DNA of 64,000 nucleotides from Perkinsus olseni. Taxonomy: Eukaryota > Perkinsozoa > Perkinsida > Perkinsidae. The stretch is taken from contig JABANP010000088.1 of assembly GCA_013115135.1 (NCBI GenBank), forward strand, positions 62,001 through 126,000, given 5' to 3'. Below, piece after piece: positions 40,108 through 53,500 of this stretch. Below the pieces are notes generated by a model, which ran no database searches, was not told the origin of the DNA, and saw only the letters and a list, made by a program, of their open reading frames with translations. Position numbers and translations under genes: made by a program. How positions within the stretch are numbered: position 1 is the stretch's first letter; each line of letters begins with the position of its first letter.

Positions 40108-42022
40108 ATGATAGTGCAGATGATGATGTTGTGGTTGTCGTTGTTGTTGTTATTAGTTGGCCTCATCCACAAGATTCTGGAATGATGTATCAATCTGGTT
40201 AGCAAGATTAGCAAAGAATTTATTGAAATCCTCTTCACTATGTTGGGGCATCTCAAACTTCATGTTGGTGATAGCGATGATAACATCCTTGCAACCAGTA
40301 GATATCTGAGACCATCCAATAGTCTTATCACCATGATTCTCGGCCAAGCATCTCTGAGCAGCATCATAGAAATGGCAAATGCATTTCATCATACCAATAG
40401 TCTTGGGTAGAGGGCACATATAATCATAATCACTGAAACCATTCTGTTGAAGGAAATCTTCACGAATGATACGAGCAACCTCAAGAGTACATTTCTGATC
40501 TTCAGAAAGTGAATCACGACCAACCAATTGTACGATTTCTTGTAGATCATCTTCAGTCTGAAGGATCTCCTTAACCTTCTGTTGTAAAGCAGAATACTCA
40601 TTATCATACTTGTTGAAGAAGGGCTCCAAGGCACGAGTATACTTAGAGAATGATATATTCCAGTTAATGGAAGGGAAATGCTTTCTTTGTGCCAATTTCT
40701 TATCCAAACCCCAGAATACTTGTACAATAGACAAGGTTGCGGAGGTAACAGGATCCGTGAAATCACCACCAGGAGGAGATACAGCACCAACAATAGTTAC
40801 CGCACCTTCACGATCAGGGGAACCCATACACTTTACACGTCCTGCACGCTCATAGAAAGAAGCAAGACGAGCACCGAGATAAGCAGGATAACCAGAATCA
40901 GCAGGCATCTCAGCCAAACGACCAGAGATTTCACGAAGTGCCTCAGCCCAACGAGAGGTAGAATCGGCCATCATACTAACGTTAAGACCCATATCACGGA
41001 AATACTCAGCAGTAGTAACACCAGTATAGACAGATGCCTCACGAGCAGCAACAGGCATATTAGAGGTATTAGCAACCAAAGTAGTACGTTGCATGATCTG
41101 TTCTTCTTTACCATTGATAAGAGTAGTAAGTTGGGGGAATTCAGTTAAGACCTCAGCCATCTCATTACCACGTTCACCACAACCAACATAAACAACAACA
41201 TCACTATTGGAATATTTAGCTAATGATTGGGAGATAACGGTCTTACCACAACCGAAAGCACCAGGTACAGCACAAGTACCACCAAGAGTAGTTGGGAATA
41301 AAGCATCAATAACACGTTGACAAGTAAGCATAGGGGCAATACCAGGTAGTTTCTCAACACAAGGACGAGCATGTCTTACAGGCCAACTATGTGCCATAGA
41401 TAATTTAGTAACCTCTCCTTGATAATCAAGTTCCATTAAACAAGTATGGACAGAATAGTTACCATTAGGAGCAATCCATTGAACACGTCCTTGATTACCC
41501 GGGGGTACCATAACCTTATGATTACTGAATAAACCATTCTCAAGAACAAAACCAATGATATCACCACCAGTTACGAGATCACCAACACGTACGTTAGCAG
41601 CAGGCTTAAACTCATAGAGTTTATCGGCATCAAGAGCAGCAACATCAACACCACGGGGAATGAATAATGATCCAGATAGATCACGAATACGCTCCAAAGG
41701 ACGTTGGATACCATCAAAGATATTATTAAGAATACCAGGTCCTAGCTCAAGAGCAAGAGGTTTACCAGTCTTAACAACCGGATCACCAACAGTTAGACCG
41801 GCAGTATCCTCATAAACCTAAATGACCATGATGATGATGACCGATAATAATAAGGGTGGTTATTATGATGGTTACCTGAATAGAGGCGGTATCGCCCTCA
41901 ATCTTAATAATCTCTCCGACAAGATTCTCCCAACCAACACGAACCACCTCATACATCTTAGAACCGGACATGTTATCAGCCACGACCAAAGGACCGGCGA
42001 CCTGATGAACAACAAGCAGATA
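40108..42022. repeat. Direct duplication block, V-ATPase copy 2
   Basis: Partner of 36408-38320. The match ends inside intron 1, just past the exon 2 boundary, where simple AAC repeats occur in both copies. Confidence 0.9.
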
Positions 42023-42105
42023 CTAACAACATGAAGAGAGGTCATGCTACTGCTTACCTTATGGATTCGTCCGATAGAGGATTCTTCTTGCTGAATCTTA
42101 ACCAT
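40153..42105 (-). CDS. V-type H+-ATPase catalytic subunit A, copy 2
   Basis: Tandem paralog of copy 1, same strand, about 1.6 kb away. Exons 2 and 3 encode the same protein sequence as copy 1, including Walker A GAFGCGKT. Exon 1 (start at 42105) reads [16 protein letters not shown], differing from copy 1 in the first nine or so residues while keeping SIGRIHK. The few nucleotide differences in exons 2-3 are mostly silent, and the CAT-rich intron is the same. Distinct first exons and upstream DNA suggest that the copies could be expressed differently. Confidence 0.96.
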
Positions 42106-42391
42106 GAGGGTAAAGGGAATGAACTATACTAGAAGTGGTATACATGTATTACTACGATCATCATCAACATCATCATCCTCGAACACCACTAACCCTCATC
42201 AGGCTCAGCTTAGGTGTGCTAAGCGGGCACTCTTAGGTCAATTTCAAATCTCGCTCGCCCTAAAATAATTGGCTGTGGCGCCCAGCTGTTGCGGTGGTCG
42301 TTGGTCGTGATGACGTGGCCAGTGGGAGGGGGTTATCCTGACGCTTAGTGATTGATCGATATAAGTAGAGGGTAGCATGCTAGGAGTACAT

Positions 42392-44620
42392 AGATGCTGG
42401 TCCTAGAGGTGGACGGGCCTTCCTATGTTGTTAGGCCTCTTATTAGTATGATGATCGTCATACTCATACTCACGTCTTGGGTAGGAGTGCTACTAGGCAG
42501 CATACAGGTAGGGGTGGTAGTAGTAGCAGGAGGAGGATTACATGTGGTTTAGGGATGTACTACTACTAAGGAAGAGTATAAACACCACCAAGAGGAAGGA
42601 AGAGGCCTCCATCATTTATCGATATCTGAGGCTAAGAAGTTAGCTCTCGAGGAGGCCATATTGGGACAGGCTCATCATCATCAACAACAACAACAACAGG
42701 AGCAGCAGCATGGCACTGATGACGATAATACTACCAATAGCGCCAACATGAGCAGTAGCCTTCCTTAGTAAGAAGTAAACGGATGGGTTAGGATGGCTAT
42801 GGACATGATCTCAGTACCATCACTGTACATGATAATGGTAGACCTCTAGTAGGTTCACAGGATGTTGATCAAGGCCGTACTTGTGAGGTAGTAGTATTAG
42901 TATTATCAGCATTGTCGGATGATCTCGTGTGGCTGCGGTATTCAGCTTAATATTCACGATAATTATGGTACTACATGGTATGCTGGCCCGTGCACCTTAC
43001 TCTATTCATATCATCATCATGAATATGTCCTTAATCGTATTAGATGTGTTGATGGTGAAGAGTATGATGGGGAGATTACCCCTAACGATCCTACTACTAC
43101 CGCTACAACAATATCAGAGATATCACGCTTCGGTGGTCTACTGCATGACTGTGAGACACTAGCAACAGTACTTAACAGGTAATAACTAGTAATAGTAGTA
43201 GGGCTGCCCCTGTTATCACTTGGTTAGATACTTAGTCCTGCGAAAATCGGCATCAACAGACATACGTCTCATGACACTGATCGCTAGGACAGCAGCAGCA
43301 GGAGGGGGAGGGGGGGCGAGTGGAGACCAAGATGGGGGGGATCTTTGTGCTATTGAGATAGTAGTATCCACCATAATCACCAACAACAACATCACTTCTG
43401 CTACTGCTGCTGCTGCTTGTTGTTGTATCAGTCACGTTCTGGTCCGACATATGCTGTACTGAAGAGGAATATGATTCATGAGGGATGGTATATTAAATAT
43501 ATGATAGTTCATGTAGGACGGACTATTCACAATAATACTACTGCTCATCATCATCATCATCAGGACTACATCGTAACTGGCAGTCTTGCCAATCGTTTAC
43601 CCCATCTAACCCCTTACATCATCATTCACTAATACTCTATCTAAGGTACTAGACTGCCACTACCACCACGACTACTGATCATGATGCTGGTGGTGTTGTC
43701 TTAGAGCGATTCCTTGGGCTGCTCCCAGTTGAGAGTATTATTAGGAGTCACCTCTGATGATGAGGAGGAGGGGGCAGCATACTATGTTGTACCATGGCTT
43801 GGTATAACCGATGAACAGTACTACTACTACTATTTGTGAGGTAGTGTCGTCGTTGATGTTGTTGTTATTATTGTCAGGATACCAATAGCCCATGCCATAG
43901 AGTATTATAATGTTCTCAAGTTACTACCTACTCATCATCATAAAGATGCAGCATACGCCTTATTAAGGAAAGGGGGGATACCCGAAGCACGAGCAGCAGA
44001 GGCAGTGAAGATGGGCTATGATGATGATGATGAGAGAGCTGCTATGGCTATTACTATGAAGGATAAGATTAAAGATATCACCGCTTACATCACTGTAAGT
44101 GGACAGTGAGCCCTTCTCTGTCAGCATCATCATCATCATACTCGTTATTAGCCATTACTCACTAAACTCATCATCCCTATTGCTAAACATGAAGACGGAC
44201 ATGATGGGGGCGGTGGTGGACTGGGGATGCAACAGGACGACAAGAAGGGTGATGGTGATTACTGTAGGTTTGGTATCCGCGGCACAGGTTTAGAGGTAGT
44301 ATCTGCCTAGTCAGCATCATCATTAACCATCCTACACTGCTCAGTTTACTATAACCCATACTGCTGGTGCTGGTAGTCCTGGTGGTGGTAACTACCTTTC
44401 GGGAGTGTACTGTGGTCAAGAGCTTCTACATGATGATAACGATGGTAGAAGATTCCTCATGGACTTCTTCAATACGTAAGCCTCATCATCATCAGCATCC
44501 GTATTACCACATCAATCACCGCCGGTTGTGGTATTATTCTCTTCGTTGTTGCTCTTGCTGTCCCTATCATCATCATCAGATCATTATCCTATCATCATAG
44601 ACAAGGACCACTTCTAGATG
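42392..44620 (+). CDS. Unrecognised multi-exon protein with N-terminal hydrophobic segment
   Basis: The first exon contains ISMMIVILILTSWVGVLLGS, a signal peptide or membrane anchor, then an intron starting GTAGGGG. Later plus-strand pieces are EEYKHHQEEGRGLHHLSISE with AKKLALEEAILGQ, GCGIQLNIHDNYGTTWYAGP with LNRIRCVDGEEYDGEITPND, TYAVLKRNMIHEGWYIKYMI, HAIEYYNVLKLLPTHHHKDA with YALLRKGGIPEARAAEAVKM, and a last possible piece NDGRRFLMDFFNT. Introns are long runs of CAT/CAG repeats, so joins are unsure and more than one gene may be present. No domain is recognised. Confidence 0.38.
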
Positions 44621-45196
44621 AACTCAGCACCAGCAGCAGCAGCAGTTCCAACTCCTCTGCCTCTCTCCAATGCAACAGGGCCGGCATATTCCTCGATATG
44701 ATGATAAGACAGCGAGTACCGTTATTCTATGGTAATATGATGTAGCAGGTGATGGTGATACTTTCTTCTTCTTCTTGCTTTCATTACTCAGCTCATCCTG
44801 CCATCAGTAGTAATATCACGGCGTGCATGCTGCAGCAGCAGCCTACTGATGATGAGGAGTAGTAGTAATAGGAGAATAAGACAATGCTGCTTGAGTAGTA
44901 GGAGGGGGACAAGAAGAAGTTAAGGCAAGCTAGCCTCAGCGTCATGCTACTGCTACTACTACTGCTCTCCATGTTGATACTAATAATAAGAGCAACGAGG
45001 ATGATGATGTTGAACAAATGGTCATAATTGTTATTGAGTTCGTTAATGATCATGAGTCGCCAGTACTATTGCTGCTCTACTGTCCTCTGAGAGGAGTGGA
45101 AGGAGTGGTACCAGCTGATGTCTTATCAATGGTATAATCCACTATGTCGTCCTGTAGCTATTACCACTTATTATAAATTATCTCTACCCCTGATCA
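44621..45196. other. Repeat-rich stretch without clear gene
   Basis: Consists largely of CAG, TAC and ATG trinucleotide repeats. Short open frames on both strands are Ser/Tyr or Gln rich and look like translated simple repeat. An alternative plus-strand start at 45118 precedes the coiled-coil gene in another frame. Confidence 0.35.
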
Positions 45197-48100
45197 ATGC
45201 TGATGCCCTTGAAGAGCTATCGTCCGATGATGACCCTTCTATTTGCCATTTCGGCATGGTTCATGGAATCTATCGCCTACGACAACAACAACAACAACAC
45301 TCATCACATTGCTGCTGCTCAAGCAGCGACAACAACAACAATAACAACAACAGCCAAAGCTGAACTACAACCTGAGCATCATGCTCATGATGATAACATC
45401 ATCATTGATAAAAGAGAAGAAGGGAGGTGAGTTATCGATCTAACCGTTATCACTTCTGCTCATGATCATTGGTAGGTATGTCCAGCATCCTCGCCGTCGA
45501 CCTGGCAAGGTGGCTCCTCATACTACAACTACCCCCACCACTCATGCTACTACTAGTAGTAGTACCGATAACAAGAATAACAGCAGCAGCAGTAGCAGCA
45601 GCAGTCTTATAGACTTGATGGAGAGACAGATGATAAAATCTGAGGAAAAGCATAAGAAGAGATTTCTACCTTTCGTCGTTGCTGGCATTGCACTTGCGGT
45701 GAAGAAGTCCCAAGCTCGTAGTAAGAAGAAGGCGCAAAAAGCAGCATCATCATCAGCCACTACCAAGTTTGAGAGTAGCGGAGACAAGACTATCGATGAG
45801 ATGATGAAATGGGTGAAGGAGATGATGACTGAGTATTCCAAAGGAGAAGGACAGTAAGTAGTAGCATTAGTATGGCAATATTATTATTATTCTTATACTC
45901 GCCAGCAGTAGCAGCAGCAACAACAGTATAATGATGATGATGTTGGTGATGCTGATGATGATGCTGATGATGATATGATTATTATTATACCTTCCCTTCA
46001 GACGGAAGTCGATTGATAATGTCATGGCGAGCGGGAATCGAGGCGCTGTTCGAACTACGGGTGGTCAAGAGTTTGCTATTGCGAAGAGAGCTCAAGCCAG
46101 GCTGAAGGACAGATTCCCTCGCTATATCAAAGCTGTCCTCGATTAGTAATCACAGCAACAACGAACGGTCAGCATCTAGCAGCCACTTGCTGCTGCTTTT
46201 TCAGTGTCAACCAAACTGAATCATTCTACGAGAATGCCCGGTCAGTTATTAGCGAGGTCCGCTCCCAAGTCCTCCCTAGAGGGTAAGATCATCGTATTCA
46301 TCATCATCACCGCCCCAGCAGCAGCAGCAGCAGCATGAAGAGGAGTATATAGTGTGTTATTATTATTCTGGCTCGTTATCTCAGGCCCAGAGGATTAATG
46401 AAGCTTCGTCGTAAACTAGGTGAGCGGATAGTAGAGGAAAAGGGTAAAGTGAAGAAGGCTTTTGTGCATATTTTCGATGAATTAAAGGATATAGAGCGTA
46501 ACACAGGCAAAGAAGTATCGAAGACTACTAAAGTGTTGAATCAAATGATTGCTAAAGCTATGCGTGAATCTTTGAGAGATGTATCACGCCAGGCTTCTCA
46601 ATTAACGAGGCTTTGTTTTTCTGCGGAAAAAGAGATTGGCAGAAAGTTTAAGACGTTGAGGAGAAGTGTGGGGAGTGAACAAAAGAAGTTGGTACGGAGT
46701 GTGGACAGGATGGAGAGAGATTTCAAAGCAGATGAGAGAGATTTTCAACGTTATGGCGAGAGGTTCTCAGAGGAGACAGCGAAAGGAGAACAAAAAATAG
46801 AGAAAGTCACACGCGGTATGAATGATAGAGCGGAAAGGACTGAAACCGAGTTGGCTCTATATGGCAATGACTATACCGCTAAAGGGGAGATGAGAATCAA
46901 TCAAACTCTGCCACGAGCTGATTAAGTCAACGGATAGGATGATTGATTCGGCAATGAAGACTTTTGATAACGGAGTTAAACAGGAGGCACGAGCAAATGT
47001 GAGAGATGTTAAACAATTAGAGAGAGAGATTGACAAGGAGATTAAAGATACTCAAAGGAATGCATCGATGGCTAAGAATGAAGCCACAAGGATGTTTGAT
47101 GGGGCATTGAGAGGGTTCGATAGGAACGTTAAAGAGTTATCACGAGGAGATGCAACACATACGATAGCAATGAATAAAGCTATGCGTGACGCTGAGCGTA
47201 CAGTGGAAAGAATTGGAGATGCTGTGAGAGAGAAGAAAAAGATTCAGAGAGTGCTTTAGAGAGGATGGATACTAGTCTAGAGCAGTCAGCAACAGGACAG
47301 ATCCAGGCTATTGAATCATCGACAAGCAATGAGAAGGCAATATTATCACGAAGAGCTGAAATGATTAATAGTAATTTAGCACAGATCACAGCACAGAGTG
47401 AACAGTCGGCCGCTAGAACTGCTGATAGTTATTCACAATTAACTGGTACATTGGCTGTGAACAATGAGAGAGAGATTGAGCATCAGCAAGGGATTATAGA
47501 TGGAGCTGAGCAAACTATAGAGAGCGCAGAGAATGATGTAGATAATAATATTAAAGTTAAGGTTGGCGATAAGGAGAAGTTGCTGGTTAAATCACAATCC
47601 GCTATGAAAGGTATGCTGAGTGGATCTGAGATGGACTTCCAAAATGCTATAACAAAAAGCCGTCAGAATGTTGAGACTATGAGAAATACATTGGAGGCAC
47701 GAGCCCAATCTGATAGGAAAATTAATGATGCAGATGTGAAGAATATGGAAGAAGAATCAAAAGGGCAGCTGGATAGGCTCATGGAGGCGGAGGATTCAGT
47801 TCATGCTTCCATTGAAGGATTGCCTGACGTCGAAACAGCCGTAGGGAGTAGTTCTGAAGGAGCTCATGATATATTGAATGAGATAAAAGGATTAAAACAA
47901 GATGTGACAAGCTTGATGAATCCTATTAGAGCCGAAGAGGATAAGATGAAGTACGCTGTTAGAGGTCTCGAATCATCAGGAAGTGGTCAATTAAATTCAA
48001 TTCAAGGTATTGATACTGTTAATATTGGGAAGGCAAAAGGGGTACTACATCAACTGGTAACAGATTCAGAAGAACAGATGGATACAAATATGAGGAAGCA

Positions 48101-50369
48101 AATATCACATCTGGCCTCCACTCATGGTATATCTATGAATAGGATAAAAGAGATGCTCGCAGGATTACAAGTTAATGAGCAAAATCAGATAGCAATGACG
48201 GGGAAGATGCGTGATAACATCGCTGACGTAGAGGGAGAGGAGAAGACCGCAAAGGCTAATTTTGGGAAAAGGATGTCACAGACTGTTGCACGTGAGCGAG
48301 TTATGAGCAAAAAACAGTATCATGACCAGCTAATGAAACTCAAAGAAGAGGAGAAGGAAGCCAAGGGTTTGCTACTGAAATCTGTCCGAGATGCTACTGC
48401 CAATTTATTATCGGGAGGGAAGGCGAATCAACTGGAGATTCTGCATTCTGTTGATAGCCTACTACGGGTACTAGACAAACTACATAGTGAGGATATAAAA
48501 GAGGATACCGCACTGGCTGATGCTGTTTCCAAATACAAAAGTATTCTGCCGCAAAATGATAGGGAAATAGAAGGGGTTGACAATGCATTACAGGCCGAGA
48601 AAATGAGGTTGAAGAATGAATTTGATGCTTCGGAGATCTCTTTGACAAGAACAGCGATGGATAGATCCAGAAAAGCCAATAATACGATCAAGAACCTGGA
48701 GAAGGCAATCAAAGAATTAGATGTCGAAGTTGCTCGATCGAAGAATGTTATGATGTCATCAGCCAGGGAAGGTTCAGCTTACATCGATGGTTTTATTGAT
48801 AAGTTGAGAGATATTATGATGGCTGATGGTGAACTCGATAAAAGGGATTATAAATTGGGATTGGCTGATATGAATAAGAAATACGCCTCACTCGCCAGAT
48901 TCACAGATCAGCGAGCTAGAGCGATAGCCGGAGATATGCAGAAATTCGGGAAATCATCGTCCCATCGTCAGGAGACTCTCGCCATGACTTTGGCTAGAGT
49001 CGTAACCGATGCTGAGCGAATGGGGTTATCGGAGGAGGAAATGCAAGAATATGTGAGAAAGAGGCTCAGTGATGAGGCCAACGTTACGGAAGAAGAATTC
49101 AATGAGATTCATGATATGGTTCAAGGGGATTTGACAGGATTCCGTGACAAAATGGTGCAGATGAAAAGGAAGGCTGATGATGAATTGTTCGCTGAGAATA
49201 ATCGTATAAACGTTGATGATAGCATTCAGATGGGAAGATTAGCTGATCATGCTCAAATGGTAGAAGCGCAGGCATTGAAGGCGGGCAATATTATTGGATA
49301 TAATACTGCAGCAGGCGGGCGGAGCTATAGAATATTGAATGGACAAGAGACCATAAGTGGGAATAAGCTGCGAGCCATGATGCATGTTGCTGAGTAATAC
49401 TAACGCTGACAGTCAGCATCTCCATCATCATGATTCACACTACTGTTCTCTCAGAGCCAATAGCGGATCATTAATTGATGACATCGCCGCCGCAAAGGGC
49501 GTATCTACCACGAGAATAGCAAGTGTGATGGATGCTGTATCATCGTATATGGTTCTCATAAAGAGCTTCATGGATGAGGTAAAGAAAGCAGCAGCATCAA
49601 CGACGATGACTTTATTCTGTGAACTACTATCGCTATATTACTATTGATAGTAGAGATTGTTGATATCATGTTTGCCGTTGTGGCAGATGAAGGCGGAGCT
49701 AGGGTCTGTTAAAGGCCGCTTATCGGATTTGCAGGAAGAATATGAGGATAAGATCAATAGGAATACCAAAGAATGTAATCATACTACCTGATACATACTA
49801 GAACAATAACATACTAATATAGATATGATAATAATAATTCAGATATGAGACCGGCCAAGTTAGCTCTCGAATCAATCTCACAGTTCGACAGGTAGTGATC
49901 ACCGGCAGAGGATGCAAAATATGCTGCTGGCTCAGCCTCATTCCAATCATCATCATTATCATCATTCAGTTTCCAGCGTGAGAGTGCGCCATTACAGAAT
50001 GCCTTCCGTACGAAGGCGAGAGAGATGATGGAAAATGTCAAAGGAGGTGCAGATACGGCCGAGTAAGAACAATTATCATATCACGAGAATCATCATCATC
50101 ATTACTACTCGTCGTCTATTCTATTCTTATGTTAGACGAGTTGCTGATGGAATCGCTCATAAAATCGATAAAGGTGCCTCATTGGTGGAGAGAATTCGAC
50201 ACAAGATCCAGGCATCATTGGAGAAGTATTATCTCTATCATCATAATATGATGAATGTGGCCCAATGCTGTACCTCAGGCACGTGGGAGAGAAGAAGGAA
50301 CTATTTGCCAAAGAGCTGCTGAAGATCACGAAAGGCGATTCCAAGGCTCTCAACGTCATAACCACCTAA
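45197..50369 (+). CDS. Large secreted coiled-coil protein, copy 1 (frame interrupted)
   Basis: The start at 45197 gives a signal peptide (MMTLLFAISAWFMESIAYD), an Asn/Thr/Ser-rich region, a basic exon with FLPFVVAGIALAVKKSQARS, exons DNVMASGNRGAVRTTGGQEF and ESFYENARSVISEVRSQVLP, then about 900 residues of charged coiled coil without introns, followed by short exons (LIDDIAAAKGVSTTRIASVM; ELGSVKGRLSDLQEEYEDK; GIAHKIDKGASLVERIRHKI) ending KGDSKALNVITT at 50369. The main exon is broken near 46920 and again at about 47230, where one A present in copy 2 is missing. Thus copy 1 is a pseudogene or mis-sequenced. No known domain; repeated motifs such as MFDGALRGFDRNVKEL suggest a long rod-like secreted or organelle protein. 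Function unknown. Confidence 0.6.
47076..50298 (+). repeat. Near-identical block of the coiled-coil gene pair, copy 1
   Basis: Matches 52654-55878 almost base for base across exons and introns alike. Visible differences include one missing A near 47230, a short cluster around 48345-48370, and single changes near 48070, 49190, 49260, 49325 and 50142. The match starts abruptly at GAATGAAGCC and ends abruptly after GAGAAGAAGG. Confidence 0.93.
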
Positions 50370-50589
50370 GAGCTCTACCTCTCATGACCATGACAAAGTT
50401 AAATAGTGTTGTTATTATTATGATGATCATCATCGTGCCACTACTCATGTATGATCCCGTTGATCATCATCACCACCACCACTGGTAATCTTGCGTTGTC
50501 AATGATGAAAGCTCCATCGTGGTTATCACGATCGTCTCTTTCTCTATACCGTATCATCTTCAGCCAATACATATATTAATTGTTATACT

Positions 50590-53500
50590 ATGAGGTCGTC
50601 AAAGTTGATGATGAATACACACATGAGGAGATCCTCATCAGTCTTGCTGCTGCTGCTGTTCTCTTTGATATCCTCGCTTGGTATCAATTCGGCAGCAGCT
50701 GGACGAGCAGGCAACAGCAGTAGTCTAGTGGAAGAAGGCAATAAGTTCATATTCCTTGCTCCACTCGTTGCTGGGGCATATTTCGGCGCAAAAGCTGCTA
50801 TGAAAAAAAGGAGCACCAAGCATGAGTATAATCCCATGGCTCAGAGGGATTATTTACTAGAATCTAAAAATATCGGCCGATGGGTAGATAATCTGATGAA
50901 AGTGTATAACTCAAGAGCTGGAAAGTAAGGGGAAGGGCGGCGGGGATGCGTTACCTTAATACTATCAATGATTGGTCCAATCAGTAGTAGTAGAGGCAGT
51001 AGAGACTGGTTCATTATCACAGCAACATCTTGTATAGAGGTAGAATAGTAGTAGTAAAATCATAACCTCGTCTACATTCCTTATCTACAACCTAGGGTAA
51101 TGCTTGATATGAGGCATGATTATTATTAGAGAGTTCCCACTACAAGTAGAAGCGTCCCTCAGTAGTCACGATTGTTTTCACTACCCAAGCCGTTCATGGT
51201 CTTCAATGTCTAGCGTTTCTGGGGGCTGCCCAAAGAGTATGTTAGAATGCCTCCTACACGATACCTAGGACTCAAAGAGGCTCACCCCTTCGGCGTTGGC
51301 ACAACCTCCGTGATTCTGCCAACAAATTACAGATATCTCGGGGGTGAAGCTTGCGGATAAGATGCGGCTTAACACGGGGTTAGCCAGTTGTCGACTGCCC
51401 TATCATCGGGCCACTCGGAATTCGTGTTCCTGGAGTACCTTGCGAGTAGCCTTATACGCCAATAAGTAGACTCATACAATCAGCTCAGCCACAAAGTCCA
51501 GAGTTTTCCAAACTATTAGCGACGTGAAGTAACGAGAATCCCAGACAACGGTTATGTTAGAAATCCTTGCCGACTCTCTTTTTGGCAGGCGGAAGCACAG
51601 TGATGAAGTTCTGAAGAGGGAAGACAAGGGTCAACTGGAGACCGTCGGATGGAATGAGTTTACAGAAGCTCGAGAGGCTAGAAAGAGGGTGGCAGAGGAA
51701 TTCCCTGTATTCCTTTATAAACTATCGAAGTTGTAATAATATCAATAATGGCCCACTTCAATGCTGCTCACTTTTCATCATTATGATCATCATTTTTACA
51801 ACCATGATCAAGACCTCAGATGTCAGGTCGACCGAAGCCGATAAAACTTTTGGTAACTTCAGAAGTACCGTGGATAGTCTACGGAAGATGGTATTGCCTA
51901 GAAGGTAATGAAAAGAACGCGGCGACGATAATGCCGCTGTGGAGCATTCCATGTCGTCTCAGTTCATATGGACTTATGAGACTTCGTCGCAAATTGGGTG
52001 AAGAAATCCTAAAACAACAAGGGCGATTATCGAGAGCATTCAAGGATATGTTCGCATCACTTGAAAGAGTTGAGCAGAATGGTCGGAAGGATCTCAGACG
52101 AAGCATAGGTGGAGTGAATACGTTGATGAAGAGGGAGTTGGGAAGCTTTATGACCGGAATGTCCCGAACGTCAGCTCATTTAGCCAGACTATGCTATTCC
52201 ACGGATCAGGATTTCCGCAAATCCATGGCAAAGCTTAGGAAAAGGCTCGAAAGCTCATCAAAAGACGCTACTGAGAGCGGAGAAGGGGCTAGAGAAAGAA
52301 ATGCGAAAGAATGATCTAGCGACGGATGCCGACTCCCTCGACTTCGAGGAGAAAACTGCAGCTAACAAGATGGCGTTAGACTCGGTAAAGCATCATATAA
52401 GAGATCGAGCTGAAGCCACGATTAATGAAGCGAAGTTATTAAGCGAAAGATATATAGCTAGGGGCGAGCTGAAGTTGAACAGGACGCTCCCTAGGGCCGT
52501 TGGAGGAAGTGAGAGGGAAATCGACCGTGTGAGCAAGAATTTCCAGAATGGGATGAAAACTGCCGGGAAGTACTATAACAGATTATCAAAGCGTCTCGAT
52601 AATGCTCTGCGAAAAGAATTTAGGGGTGCATCGAAGAAGGTTGTTGCGGTAGGGAATGAAGCCACAAGGATGTTTGATGGGGCATTGAGAGGGTTCGATA
52701 GGAACGTTAAAGAGTTATCACGAGGAGATGCAACACATACGATAGCAATGAATAAAGCTATGCGTGACGCTGAGCGTACAGTGGAAAGAATTGGAGATGC
52801 TGTAGAGAGAGAAGAAAAAGATTCAGAGAGTGCTTTAGAGAGGATGGATACTAGTCTAGAGCAGTCAGCAACAGGACAGATCCAGGCTATTGAATCATCG
52901 ACAAGCAATGAGAAGGCAATATTATCACGAAGAGCTGAAATGATTAATAGTAATTTAGCACAGATCACAGCACAGAGTGAACAGTCGGCCGCTAGAACTG
53001 CTGATAGTTATTCACAATTAACTGGTACATTGGCTGTGAACAATGAGAGAGAGATTGAGCATCAGCAAGGGATTATAGATGGAGCTGAGCAAACTATAGA
53101 GAGCGCAGAGAATGATGTAGATAATAATATTAAAGTTAAGGTTGGCGATAAGGAGAAGTTGCTGGTTAAATCACAATCCGCTATGAAAGGTATGCTGAGT
53201 GGATCTGAGATGGACTTCCAAAATGCTATAACAAAAAGCCGTCAGAATGTTGAGACTATGAGAAATACATTGGAGGCACGAGCCCAATCTGATAGGAAAA
53301 TTAATGATGCAGATGTGAAGAATATGGAAGAAGAATCAAAAGGGCAGCTGGATAGGCTCATGGAGGCGGAGGATTCAGTTCATGCTTCCATTGAAGGATT
53401 GCCTGACGTCGAAACAGCCGTAGGGAGTAGTTCTGAAGGAGCTCATGATATATTGAATGAGATAAAAGGATTAAAACAAGATGTGACAAGCTTGATGAAT

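Noticed and set aside
36680..41148. Antisense and out-of-frame open frames in the V-ATPase genes (134, 81 and 156 residues)
   Set aside because: Shadows of the strongly conserved subunit A frame; identical in both copies because the DNA is duplicated.
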